Positions 20,154 to 28,321 of a DNA stretch of 64,000 nucleotides are shown here, in pieces. The notes beneath the pieces are model-generated. The model searched no databases, was not told the DNA's origin, and saw only the letters and a program-made list of their open reading frames with translations. Source of the DNA: Hafnia psychrotolerans (GTDB lineage Bacteria; Pseudomonadota; Gammaproteobacteria; Enterobacterales; Enterobacteriaceae); NCBI RefSeq assembly GCF_014639435.1, contig NZ_BMFZ01000006.1, positions 1 to 64,000 on the forward strand, written 5' to 3'. The position numbers and the translations under genes are program-made. Within the stretch, counting starts at the first letter, position 1. Every line of letters starts with the position of its first letter.

Positions 20154-20675
20154 TTAGGCTTCCAGCATCTTTTTATGCACTTGCGAGGTCAACGTTTCGA
20201 TGCGCTCGGTCAGTTGCTTGGTCATGTTGGTCAACTCGGTATTTTGTTTCAGCAACTCAATCATCTGTTCTGCATGCTGCGCAGCCATGCTCTGGCGCTG
20301 CTCGTTGGCAAGCGCCAGTTCCTCACGGTGCTGTGCATCGGCATCCGCGTGGGCTTTATCACGTTCGGCTTGTCGGGTTTGCGCCAACAGGATCAGCGGA
20401 GCGGCATACGCGGCCTGCAAACTGAAGGCGAGATTCAGCAAAATAAACGGATAGACGTCAAACTTCACCAGACCGGTGACATTAACAATAATCCAAATCG
20501 CCACAATCAGCGTCTGACCGCCAAGAAACAGTGGCGTACCGAAAAAACGCGCAAAGGCTTCTGCTTTTAGGGCAAACCAGCTTTCGCCAAAGGTTGGGGT
20601 AAGATGGGAATGTTTACGGTGAAAGCGGAAAGGGTCACGTTTTTTTGGCAGTGTTTCAGGAGCGTTGGTTTGCAT
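20154..20675 (-). CDS. DUF1003 membrane protein
   Basis: The 173-residue protein has two adjacent transmembrane helices (about residues 50-70 and 77-97) within the DUF1003 core: FGTPLFLGGQTLIVAIWIIV followed by DVYPFILLNLAFSLQAAYAA. These are followed by a long coiled coil (about residues 105-170) rich in Gln, Glu and Ala. DUF1003 proteins have no established function. The start at 20675 (MQTNAPE) was preferred to an upstream ATG at 20747 because the domain begins normally from it. Confidence 0.8.
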   Translation of the reverse strand: MQTNAPETLPKKRDPFRFHRKHSHLTPTFGESWFALKAEAFARFFGTPLFLGGQTLIVAIWIIVNVTGLVKFDVYPFILLNLAFSLQAAYAAPLILLAQTRQAERDKAHADADAQHREELALANEQRQSMAAQHAEQMIELLKQNTELTNMTKQLTERIETLTSQVHKKMLEA

Positions 20676-20885
20676 AGGAAATCCCGGTAAAAGTGTAGGG
20701 TATGATGGAGAGTTTATTATCTCGATTATTGGCCCGGATGATGGCATGTTATTTTGTATCCGTCATTCACACTTCTTGACTGAAATTTTTCACGAATTGT
20801 CCGATTGTTCCGTCACAATTTTTTTACTATCTTTTGATTCAACATCAAATGACTCAATAATGAATCATCAAAAAAGGGGAGATTT

Positions 20886-21044
20886 ATGGGATTTTGGAGA
20901 GTGTTAATTACTATTCTTGTACCGCCATTGGGGGTGCTGATTGGCAATGGTTTGGGCTTACAATTTCTGCTTAACATCGTACTGACCCTTTGCGGTTACC
21001 TGCCCGGTCTTATCCACGCATTTTGGATCCAAACGCGTAAATAG
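20886..21044 (+). CDS. YqaE/Pmp3 family small membrane protein
   Basis: This 52-residue peptide has two hydrophobic helices: MGFWRVLITILVPPLGVLI, then FLLNIVLTLCGYLPGLIHAF ending in WIQTRK. The PPLGV turn and the LCGYLPGLIHAFW segment are diagnostic of the Pmp3/UPF0057 family, related to yeast Pmp3 and E. coli YqaE, associated with membrane potential and salt stress. The start ATG follows AAAAGGGGAGATTT. A terminator hairpin follows closely. Confidence 0.9.
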   Translation: MGFWRVLITILVPPLGVLIGNGLGLQFLLNIVLTLCGYLPGLIHAFWIQTRK

Positions 21045-21062
21045 ATAGTAAGACAATAGGTT

Positions 21063-21101
21063 GCATTAAATAACCCGGTTTAATACCGGGTTATTTAATG
21101 C
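21063..21101. terminator. 17-bp perfect hairpin between yqaE-like and ghoT-like genes
   Basis: Bases 21063-21079 are exactly complementary to 21085-21101 around a 5-base loop; the core is AACCCGGT/ACCGGGTT with A/T-rich outer stem. It lies between convergent genes and can terminate both. Confidence 0.8.
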
Positions 21102-21125
21102 GAGATTTACAGGACAGCACGCAAA

Positions 21126-21302
21126 CTAGAAGAGTGAAAATAGCAAGACTACAGGAAAACTCATCGGCCAGGTAAGCCCGATAATGCCAGAGGTTAACAA
21201 GCGGATTTTAAACGTGCCGCGACTCATTAAGAGCGTAAAAATTACCGCCAAGACAAAACCGCCCCAATAAATTGTTTTAATCACTTCCCACCAAACGTGC
21301 AC
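21126..21302 (-). CDS. GhoT/OrtT family membrane toxin-like protein
   Basis: The 58-residue protein has two transmembrane helices. Its C-terminal half, IRLLTSGIIGLTWPMSFPVV then LLFSLF, closely matches E. coli GhoT and OrtT, which end with GITWPMSLPVALLFSLF or ATWPMSFPVALLFSLF. These proteins lower the membrane potential and ATP when induced. The GTG start at 21302 is 6 bases after AGGAG and gives the family length (57-58 residues); the longer ORF start at 21359 is less likely. No ghoS-like antitoxin gene is adjacent, so it resembles orphan OrtT. Confidence 0.8.
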   Translation of the reverse strand: MHVWWEVIKTIYWGGFVLAVIFTLLMSRGTFKIRLLTSGIIGLTWPMSFPVVLLFSLF

Positions 21303-21475
21303 AACTGACTCCTGAAAACGGCAAAGTAAAAAACAATGTGTAGTGTATGTTGTTAACATTTGGTAATCAATTGGTGGGTGCTGCTTGTCACATTTTTACA
21401 ATATTCACCGTTGCGCACGAAGATAAAAACTGAATGTAACCTTGTATTTACGTTTCAAGTTAATCAGTAACGCCA

Positions 21476-22294
21476 TTATAACGGGCGTAAATGGCCGCGG
21501 ATGGAGGTCGGTGCGAAGCCAAAGCGTTTACGAAAGCGTTCAGCAAACCGTGAGCTACTTTCGTAACCTACTTGATGGGCAATATTGGAAATCGCCAGAT
21601 CGGTACATTGCAACAAGCGTAGAGCGTGGGTCATGCGAACGTCAATCATGAGATCGCGCAGTACACTGTGTTCCGCTGCCAGCCGGCGGCGAAGTGTCAC
21701 TTCGTTCATTTTTAACTGTTCAGCGACTTCCGCCGCGGTAAAAGATTTATGCAGATTGTTGACCAGCAAATCGCGCACCTGCAGCGTCACGGTTTCGCTA
21801 TGCTGACGGGAATAACTGATGCCGAGTTGAGACAGCCATAATAATTGTTCAATCATTCGGTGACGCGCGATCATCGGCGGCAGGCTTTGCCACAGCATCG
21901 ATTGGTGGGTATCACTAAATGACTGCTGGAATGCGAGGGGAAGATGAGTAATGACCCGGATATCTTCAACTTTTGGCAATACCCCCTCTAAAGGCGAGGC
22001 GTGCAGACGGACATCGCTGAACAGAGAGGCATCCCAGGCCAATATGGCACAACTAAATACGCCGTTGTCTGACAGGTAATTGGTAAAACTTAACGTATTT
22101 CCGCTATTGACTGCCAGCATTTCGCCGCTATTAACGCGGGTTTCCTGCAAGCCATGGCGAATAATGGAGTAGCCTTGCTGAATAAAAATAAGTTCGGGTT
22201 TATCCACAAAAATACTACTGATAAACAGCTCACTATGCTGTAAGAGCAATGATGATGATCCGGCCCCTGGTGACGCTTTAATTTTACGTATCAT
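21476..22294 (-). CDS. AraC family transcriptional regulator
   Basis: The 272-residue regulator has an N-terminal cupin-like sensing region (about residues 1-150) and a C-terminal double helix-turn-helix: FTAAEVAEQLKMNEVTLRRR is the first recognition unit, and ISNIAHQVGYESSSRFAERF then RKRFGFAPTSIR the second. The target and ligand are unknown. Nothing adjacent is an obvious target; it lies at the edge of the flagellar fliTSD block. The 222 bases upstream (22295-22516) contain no other gene I can support. Confidence 0.9.
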   Translation of the reverse strand: MIRKIKASPGAGSSSLLLQHSELFISSIFVDKPELIFIQQGYSIIRHGLQETRVNSGEMLAVNSGNTLSFTNYLSDNGVFSCAILAWDASLFSDVRLHASPLEGVLPKVEDIRVITHLPLAFQQSFSDTHQSMLWQSLPPMIARHRMIEQLLWLSQLGISYSRQHSETVTLQVRDLLVNNLHKSFTAAEVAEQLKMNEVTLRRRLAAEHSVLRDLMIDVRMTHALRLLQCTDLAISNIAHQVGYESSSRFAERFRKRFGFAPTSIRGHLRPL

Positions 22295-22516
22295 CGTGAT
22301 TTTGCTCGAGGCAGCACATTATATTGCCATATTGCCATATTTTCCGGTATCACCCAAATGTCTCAAGATCACTGATCTATTGCCAGTATCCCGCCAAATA
22401 AACGATATCAGAGAAGCAACAGAGAAAAGAGACCGCTCATGGGTTGCTTATTCTCTGTCACTGAAGTCTTTAATAAACACAAAAAAATAATACAAAGGGG
22501 CAATAAAGGTTTTTAT

Positions 22517-22879
22517 TTATTGCTGGTCACGCATGGCGATGGCTCTGTTGGTAAAACGTCCATAGGTCGCGTTGACCTCCTGCTGTTTCACCGACTGACC
22601 GATTAATTCAGCCAGCGCATTCATCCGCGCTTGTAGCAGGATTTTAATCTGGGCTTCATTATCCAGAATGCGTTGTAAATGTAGACGAATCAAGTTCTGA
22701 ACAGCGATGGCCACCTCTTCAGACAAAGGCAACATGGTTGTAGCCTCAACGGCTTTCAGATAGTTGACTTCCAGAGTAACCAATTCATCCCACTTTTCTT
22801 CCTGCGCGAGCGCCAGCATGTTTTCGCTCAACGCCAGGATGACTTGATATTCATTAACCAGGTACTGATGTCGATCCAT
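22517..22879 (-). CDS. fliT: Flagellar export chaperone FliT
   Basis: The 120-residue helical protein contains LVNEYQVILALSENMLALAQ at the N-terminus, as expected for FliT, the chaperone of the filament cap FliD. In enterobacteria it also binds FlhDC and limits class 2 gene expression. The start at 22879 (MDRHQ) overlaps the fliS 3' end by 26 bases; a longer ORF reaching into fliS is a by-product of this overlap. It ends near an A/T-rich hairpin. Confidence 0.9.
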   Translation of the reverse strand: MDRHQYLVNEYQVILALSENMLALAQEEKWDELVTLEVNYLKAVEATTMLPLSEEVAIAVQNLIRLHLQRILDNEAQIKILLQARMNALAELIGQSVKQQEVNATYGRFTNRAIAMRDQQ

Positions 22880-23291
22880 TATATTGATCCTGAGGCGGGT
22901 GATAGTTCGGGCCGATTTGCCGCCAGGCATCGGCAATATTTTCCAGTAACACCATGACTTCCGTAATAGCTTGCTGGTCGTTATGTAAGTTGGCATATAA
23001 TAACCGACGTGTCATATACGAATACAATGCGTCGAGTTTATCGACTAAATCAGGGTCCCCTTTTTCACGGCTTAACCCGGCTTTGAGACCACTGTCGATA
23101 ATATTAATGGCTTTCGACAGGGCTGCGCCTTTCTCGGCGGTATTGCCTTGTTGAATAAAAATACCGGCGCGAATAAGGGCGCTGCGCGCGCCATCGAATA
23201 GCATCACAACCAGTTGGTGAGGGGATGCGCTCATTACGGCACTTTCCACACCAATTTGTGCGTAGGCTTGGGTTCCTTTAGCCTTATACAT
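22854..23291 (-). CDS. fliS: Flagellin export chaperone FliS
   Basis: The 145-residue protein begins MYKAKGTQAYAQIGVESAVM and has SASPHQLVVMLFDGARSALI, the FliS family core. It binds the C-terminus of flagellin and prevents premature polymerisation in the cytoplasm. It is slightly longer than E. coli FliS (136), with a variable hydrophilic tail. It lies 14 bases after fliD, in the usual fliDST operon. Confidence 0.96.
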   Translation of the reverse strand: MYKAKGTQAYAQIGVESAVMSASPHQLVVMLFDGARSALIRAGIFIQQGNTAEKGAALSKAINIIDSGLKAGLSREKGDPDLVDKLDALYSYMTRRLLYANLHNDQQAITEVMVLLENIADAWRQIGPNYHPPQDQYNGSTSVPG

Positions 23292-23305
23292 AGTTATCCT
23301 CCTTA

Positions 23306-24733
23306 CTAACTTGAACTGGACGTGGACATGGCATCAAACTGCTTGGTCAGATAATCCGCTGTACTGTTGAGTTTCTGGATGGCAACGTCGAGCGCAGTGA
23401 ACTGCGTTTTGTAACGTGCAATGGTGTCATTGATACTGTCATTGACCTTATTGTACTGCGTTGTCAACGTTTTTAGTGTGGCAGTGACCGAATTTTCAGC
23501 AGTGGCAATGGTGCCTGTGCTGTCATTCAGGAAAGTAGAGTTCAGGTTATTAATATTGGTCATAACGCCGGTGGTTTTACCGTCTCCGACCATCATTGTT
23601 TGTACGGCACTGGTGTTATCGGTCAGTGCTGTACTCAGTTTGGTATTATCAATGACGAGTTTGCCGGTATTAGGATCGGTCGTAATGCCAATATTGGATA
23701 ATGCAGTAATGGAACCTGAACCTGAAGCACCGCCAACGGCTGATTTTAGGCGGGTCTGAATTGTACGTAATGCACTGTCACCCAGTAACGCACCGTTAGT
23801 GCTATCTTGCGCATCCGAATTGGTGGTCGTTTCTGTAAACTTGGTCAGGCTGGTATAGGTATCCTGCAACTTGTTATAGGCATCAACAAAGGTCTGAATT
23901 GCCGTGGTTGCTGTACTGGTATTCTTGGCCACGGTCAGTGATGCTGCACTGGTTGTTGTCCCGGTCAGGTTTAAAGTAATACCGTCCTGCGCATCGCTGA
24001 TGGTGTTGCTCTGCCGCTCAAGAGCAATACCGTTAAAGGTGAGTTGCGCATTAGCTGCTGTGCTGTTTTGGGTCATCGCACCGGTGCTGGTGGATGAGTC
24101 ATAACCGATAATGTTATTCAGGGTATCATCACCTGTCACACTGACGGTCATTTCTGAATTAGTACCGGTATTGTTGGCACTCAGCACCAGCTTAAAGCTG
24201 CTGTCAGTTATTTTAACGATACTGGCTGTTACGCCACCGCCTGCTTTGTTAATCGCATCGCGCACGCCGGTCATAGACGTTTGATCATCGGTGAGGTTAA
24301 TGTTTAACGGCTTGCTGCCATCACCCTGGCTGATCGTAAGAGTACGGGAGTTAGCGTCGGTGGTAGCCCCCATCGCGGTAGACGTATCGGCTTTAGACCC
24401 TGAAACCAGCGACTGTGCCGTGGCTAATTGGGTCACCGACACAGAATATTTACCCGCCGATGCACCTGCACTGGTCGATGCACTGAATGCAGTGGTGTTG
24501 CTTGATGTCGCGGTAGTCGCACCATAAGTATTGGTTGAGGCGAGTGCGTTGGATGCATCCGCAAAGGCTTGCAGCGAGCTTTTCAGCGTGCCATAGGCAG
24601 TCAGTTTGGCGCTGTAGCTGGTCTGAGCTGTACTGATCGGCGTCAAGCGCGTTTTTTCTGCGGTCGTCAGGTTTGCCAGCAGAGTGTTAAGATCTAAACC
24701 TGACCCGATACCTAATGAAGAAATAGTAGCCAT
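23306..24733 (-). CDS. fliD: Flagellar filament cap protein FliD (HAP2)
   Basis: The 475-residue secreted protein caps the filament and guides flagellin assembly. It starts MATISSLGIGSGLDLNTLLA, the FliD N-terminal signature, and ends with a coiled region including VAIQKLNSTADYLTKQFDAM. The middle is rich in Ser and Thr and is expected to vary. It is first in the fliDST operon and is preceded by a sigma-28-type promoter on the minus strand. Confidence 0.96.
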   Translation of the reverse strand: MATISSLGIGSGLDLNTLLANLTTAEKTRLTPISTAQTSYSAKLTAYGTLKSSLQAFADASNALASTNTYGATTATSSNTTAFSASTSAGASAGKYSVSVTQLATAQSLVSGSKADTSTAMGATTDANSRTLTISQGDGSKPLNINLTDDQTSMTGVRDAINKAGGGVTASIVKITDSSFKLVLSANNTGTNSEMTVSVTGDDTLNNIIGYDSSTSTGAMTQNSTAANAQLTFNGIALERQSNTISDAQDGITLNLTGTTTSAASLTVAKNTSTATTAIQTFVDAYNKLQDTYTSLTKFTETTTNSDAQDSTNGALLGDSALRTIQTRLKSAVGGASGSGSITALSNIGITTDPNTGKLVIDNTKLSTALTDNTSAVQTMMVGDGKTTGVMTNINNLNSTFLNDSTGTIATAENSVTATLKTLTTQYNKVNDSINDTIARYKTQFTALDVAIQKLNSTADYLTKQFDAMSTSSSS

Positions 24734-24757
24734 AAATATCCTTTATAAGATGTTGAC

Positions 24758-24867
24758 CCTTCGTACTCGAGTTTGCTGCTTCGTTAGCTTCGCTTGCTCA
24801 CCTGAATCACTGACTTCAGGATTCACTCCCTCGCCGCCTTACTGCAACTCAAATTACTTGGGGTATA
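24758..24867. repeat. Intergenic repeat copy A, fliD-fliC
   Basis: The segment contains TCACCTGAATCACTGACTTC and ends CTGCAACTCAAATTACTTGG then GGTATA. This tail recurs at 27573-27597 and, degenerately, near 41052 and 44156. The type is common between genes in Yersinia/Serratia/Pectobacterium-like genomes (recollection). It lies between the fliD start and the fliD promoter, so it is transcribed as part of the fliD leader. Confidence 0.6.
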
Positions 24868-24883
24868 AAAGAGTCTTTAAGCC

Positions 24884-24910
24884 CTATCGGCACGATGAAG
24901 GAAAAGTTTA
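24884..24910 (-). promoter_or_regulatory. Sigma-28 promoter of fliDST
   Basis: On the minus strand: TAAACTTT, 11 bases, GCCGATAG, against the enterobacterial FliA consensus TAAAGTTT-N11-GCCGATAA. It faces the fliD start, about 150 bases away, with repeat A in the leader. Confidence 0.75.
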
Positions 24911-24980
24911 ATATATTGCAATAAAAAGTAATGCTGCGAATAGCCGTTATAAGGAGGGGTAATTCGCGGCGTAATAAAAT

Positions 24981-25108
24981 GGTATGCTCGTCATCCTTCG
25001 AACGACCTCTGCGTTGGCTTCTTTTTTACCTGGCTCATCCCAGCCCTGGTCTTCCCCAAAGGAGCCGCAGCCAGTCGCGCACTAAACCTGTTGCGATAGG
25101 TTTAGTGC
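24981..25108. repeat. Degenerate intergenic repeat copy B plus hairpin upstream of fliC
   Basis: It opens with ATGCTCGTCATCCTTCGAAC and CTGCGTTGGCTTC, the left-end wording of the repeats at 27531 and 30389. It ends in an 11-bp perfect hairpin, GCACTAAACCT (25079-25089) with AGGTTTAGTGC (25098-25108), which could terminate read-through ahead of fliC. Confidence 0.55.
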
Positions 25109-25150
25109 TGCGATTGAAATGCTTTTGAGTATGTTTTTTTAAAATAATCC

Positions 25151-25177
25151 TAAAGGTTACTGGAGTAGGGCCGATAC
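25151..25177 (+). promoter_or_regulatory. Sigma-28 promoter of fliC
   Basis: TAAAGGTT (25151-25158), an 11-base spacer, then GCCGATAC (25170-25177): a near-perfect FliA (sigma-28) promoter about 73 bases before the fliC ATG. The spacing and sequence match the known flagellin promoter of E. coli and Salmonella. Confidence 0.9.
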
Positions 25178-25249
25178 AAGTTTGGACGGTGATAAACACC
25201 GAGGGCAAATAAGCCCAACCCCCTTAACCAGATTTGAAGGAATACACTC

Positions 25250-26530
25250 ATGGGCCAAGTAATTAATACCAACACGCTGTCTCTGATGACTCAGAACAAC
25301 ATGAACAAATCCCAGTCAGCACTGGGCACTGCTATCGAGCGTCTGTCTTCGGGTCTGCGTATTAACAGCGCTAAAGACGATGCAGCGGGCCAGGCGATTG
25401 CTAACCGTTTCACGTCAAACATCAATGGCCTGACTCAGGCTTCACGTAATGCCAACGACGGCATCTCTGTTGCGCAGACCACTGAAGGTTCACTGAGCGA
25501 AATCAACAACAACTTACAGCGTATTCGTGAGCTGTCTGTTCAGGCTGCTAACGGCACCAACTCCGATTCCGACCTGACCTCAATTCAGGACGAAATTACA
25601 TCACGTCTGTCTGAAATCGACCGCGTATCGGGTCAGACTCAGTTCAACGGCGTGAACGTGTTGGCTTCTAACCAAACCATGAAGATTCAGGTTGGCGCCA
25701 ATGATGGTCAGTCTATCTCCATCGACCTGCAGAAAATTGATTCGTCGACTCTGGGTCTGAACGGCTTCTCTGTGTCTAAGAACGCATTGAACACCAGCGC
25801 AGCTATCACTCAGGTTGGCGCAAGCGGCTCTCTGAAAAATGTTGACTTGTCTTCTGCAGCGACCTCTCTGGGTGTGGACGCAAGTAAACTGTCTCTGAAA
25901 AACGTGCAGACTGCGGCTGGCGCAGCGACGGCAACTTACGTGGTTTCTGATGGTAGCAACAACTATGCTGCATCTGTAGATGACGCAACTGGCGCGGTTG
26001 TTCTGAACACCACTGACGTTTCTTATACTGATACGGCTAACGGTGTTACTGCCGGTACTCAGGCTGGTCAGCTGGTTAAAGTTGGTGCTGACGCTGCTGG
26101 CGCCGCTGTAGGTTACGTGACCGTTCAGGGTAAAGACTACACAACTGCTGCCGGCGCAATCGTAGATGGCGGCGCGACGCCTACTGCTGCTGTTGCCAGC
26201 GCTATCGGCGACATCGCCGATGCTGCTAACGCCAATGCTTACAAAGGGGTTGCAACTTCAGACCCACTGAAAGCAATCGACGCTGCAATCGCTAAAGTTG
26301 ATACCTTCCGTTCTTCACTGGGTGCGGTTCAGAACCGTTTCGATTCTGCCATCACTAACCTGAACAACACTACCACCAACCTGTCTTCTGCACAGAGCCG
26401 TATTCAGGATGCTGACTACGCAACAGAAGTGTCTGCCATGTCTAAAGCGCAGATCCTGCAGCAGGCCGGTACGTCAGTATTGTCTAAAGCTAACCAGGTT
26501 CCACAGTCTGTTCTTACCCTGCTGCAATAA
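25250..26530 (+). CDS. fliC: Flagellin FliC
   Basis: The 426-residue filament subunit has conserved D0/D1 ends. The N-terminus contains NTNTLSLMTQNNMNKSQSAL and RLSSGLRINSAKDDAAGQAI, with RIRELSVQAANGTNSDSDL further on, the TLR5-recognised region. The C-terminus ends QILQQAGTSVLSKANQVPQS then VLTLLQ. The middle (about residues 180-330) is variable, rich in Ala, Val and Thr, and short, so this is a compact flagellin. The start is preceded by GAAGGAATACACTC. It is the single filament gene seen here. Confidence 0.97.
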   Translation: MGQVINTNTLSLMTQNNMNKSQSALGTAIERLSSGLRINSAKDDAAGQAIANRFTSNINGLTQASRNANDGISVAQTTEGSLSEINNNLQRIRELSVQAANGTNSDSDLTSIQDEITSRLSEIDRVSGQTQFNGVNVLASNQTMKIQVGANDGQSISIDLQKIDSSTLGLNGFSVSKNALNTSAAITQVGASGSLKNVDLSSAATSLGVDASKLSLKNVQTAAGAATATYVVSDGSNNYAASVDDATGAVVLNTTDVSYTDTANGVTAGTQAGQLVKVGADAAGAAVGYVTVQGKDYTTAAGAIVDGGATPTAAVASAIGDIADAANANAYKGVATSDPLKAIDAAIAKVDTFRSSLGAVQNRFDSAITNLNNTTTNLSSAQSRIQDADYATEVSAMSKAQILQQAGTSVLSKANQVPQSVLTLLQ

Positions 26531-26556
26531 TTGCCAGCCAGGTTACATACAGTTTA

Positions 26557-26581
26557 AACCTCGCTTCGGCGGGGTTTTTTT
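26557..26581 (+). terminator. fliC terminator
   Basis: AACCTCGC, a TTCG tetraloop, GCGGGGTT and then a run of seven Ts: a classic intrinsic terminator 26 bases after the fliC stop. Confidence 0.92.
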
Positions 26582-26783
26582 AGCTTTGTGGACTGTGTTT
26601 TTAACTAATTCTTACCTTTTAGTGTGATGCTGTGTGCAGAATCACTGATATATTTGCCGTCCGTGACGTGTTTGCTATGCCGACATAATCCAAATAGCCG
26701 CGTTTTTCAGCCCTTATTCAGGCGATTGGAAAGCGCTGACGAAAGGATAATGGTACAGACCCTCCCATTGCCAGGTTAGAATA

Positions 26784-27506
26784 GTGAGCGATCTGTATAC
26801 CGCCAGCGGCGTGATAGACAAAAATTCTTTATGGCAGCGCTATGTTCCTCTGGTGCGCCATGAAGCCCTGCGTTTGCAGGTACGGCTTCCCGCCAGCGTG
26901 GAGCTTGACGATCTGCTGCAAGCGGGTGGCATTGGCTTATTGAATGCGGTTGAGCGGTTTGATGCCATGCAGGGCACAGCGTTTACCACCTATGCAGTCC
27001 AGCGTATTCGTGGCGCGATGCTTGATGAACTGCGCAGCCGTGACTGGGTGCCCCGTAGCGTTCGGCGTAATGCCCGTGAAGTGTCTAAGGCAATGCATCA
27101 GGCTGAACAGGCGTTAGGGCGACCACCGAGCGAAAGTGAAGTGGCGCAGGCGTTAGATATTCCCATTGAGGAATACCGCCAGATTTTAATGGATACCAAT
27201 AGCAGCCAGTTGTTCTCTTATGACGAATGGCGCGAAGAACACGGTGATTCCGCCGAAGCGTTAATGGAAGGGCACGAAGAGGCCAACCCGTTACATCTCT
27301 TGCTGGAGGGTAATTTACGCCAGCGGGTGATGGATGCCATTGATGCACTACCAGAACGGGAAAAGATGGTATTAACGCTTTACTACCAGGAAGAGTTGAA
27401 TTTAAAAGAGATCGGGGCAGTACTGGACGTCGGGGAATCCCGCGTCAGCCAGTTACACAGCCAGGCTATTAAGCGTTTACGCTCACGTCTGGCTAACGAC
27501 CATTGA
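26784..27506 (+). CDS. fliA: Flagellar sigma factor FliA (sigma-28)
   Basis: The 240-residue sigma factor directs transcription of class 3 flagellar and chemotaxis genes, including the fliC and fliD promoters nearby. Region 2 contains WQRYVPLVRHEALRLQVRLP and DDLLQAGGIGLLNAVERFDA; region 4 contains EREKMVLTLYYQEELNLKEI and the recognition helix GESRVSQLHSQAIKRLR. It is very close to E. coli FliA, including the GTG start at 26784. It is followed by fliZ after an inserted repeat. The 253 bases upstream hold its promoters, which I could not delimit. Confidence 0.97.
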   Translation: MSDLYTASGVIDKNSLWQRYVPLVRHEALRLQVRLPASVELDDLLQAGGIGLLNAVERFDAMQGTAFTTYAVQRIRGAMLDELRSRDWVPRSVRRNAREVSKAMHQAEQALGRPPSESEVAQALDIPIEEYRQILMDTNSSQLFSYDEWREEHGDSAEALMEGHEEANPLHLLLEGNLRQRVMDAIDALPEREKMVLTLYYQEELNLKEIGAVLDVGESRVSQLHSQAIKRLRSRLANDH

Positions 27507-27530
27507 TCCGCTTTTTCCTGGCCGGTTAAC

Positions 27531-27598
27531 TACTCGTCATACTTCAGGTTGCAGTCACGTTGGTGACTTTTGTGCAACTCGAATTATTTGGGGTATAT
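27531..27598. repeat. Intergenic repeat copy C, fliA-fliZ
   Basis: CTCGTCATACTTCAGGTTGC, then a short middle, then GTGCAACTCGAATTATTTGG and GGTATA: this is the most complete and compact copy in the window. Its ends are partly complementary (TTGCAGT/GTGCAACTC), so the RNA can fold. It lies in the fliA-fliZ gap and so probably within the transcript. Confidence 0.7.
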
Positions 27599-27626
27599 AT
27601 TTAAACTTCCTCACCAGGAAAACATT

Positions 27627-28133
27627 ATGTCAGCGGGAATGAAAACACGGCCTCTTAGCCGTTATCTAAAAGATTATAAACACAGCCAGACTCACTGCTC
27701 ACAATGCAGTAAAGAACTCGACCGGATGGCGCTGGTATTTCGTGGCCAGATCATCAATAAAGAAGCCATTGCTAAAATGGATCAGCCTGTTGATGACGAG
27801 GTATGGCGTAATCTCTCGCAGGAACTGACCGCGCTGTGCCGTTTTTGCAGTGAGATCAGCTGTAACAGCCATCCAGCCTATTTTGACATTATGGCGTTCA
27901 AGCAATATTTGTTTGAACAAACCGAAATGAATCACAGCACGGTACGCGAATATGTTGTGCGGCTGCGCCGTCTGGATGAAATTCTGGTGGCCCATAATTA
28001 TCCCCTTGAGCGTACCCGTGGGGAGAGCATCCATCAGCGTATCATGAGTGATCTGCCGGTGGCAGCGCATGATAACTACCGCATTGCGTTGCGAAAATAT
28101 GATCAGTATCTGGCATGGCAAAAGTCAGCCTAA
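27627..28133 (+). CDS. fliZ: Flagellar regulator FliZ
   Basis: The 168-residue protein shares with E. coli FliZ the N-terminal [20 protein letters not shown], a CxxC pair, ALCRFC and the DNA-binding region [16 protein letters not shown], which in FliZ resembles an RpoS-type recognition helix. FliZ represses RpoS-dependent promoters and favours motility. The start at 27627 follows CCAGGAAAACATT. A terminator follows the stop by about 28 bases. Confidence 0.94.
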   Translation: MSAGMKTRPLSRYLKDYKHSQTHCSQCSKELDRMALVFRGQIINKEAIAKMDQPVDDEVWRNLSQELTALCRFCSEISCNSHPAYFDIMAFKQYLFEQTEMNHSTVREYVVRLRRLDEILVAHNYPLERTRGESIHQRIMSDLPVAAHDNYRIALRKYDQYLAWQKSA

Positions 28134-28160
28134 CCGTTTTTTGCTCAACGCTTTGCCATC

Positions 28161-28189
28161 AACAGGCACCTTCGGGTGCCTGTTTTTTT
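28161..28189 (+). terminator. fliAZ terminator
   Basis: AGGCACC, TTCG loop, GGTGCCT and then TTTTTTT: an intrinsic terminator just downstream of fliZ, separating it from dcyD. Confidence 0.92.
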
Positions 28190-28321
28190 GTGTTGCATCC
28201 ACGGCAAGACAGTATAAATTCTGTCTATAATCTATTGATGGCAATGCAAAGACCTTCTCTTTCATCAGCTAACTCATCTCATCGCCACCGCGCGTGCTAT
28301 CAAGCGCTTCAGGGGAACACT

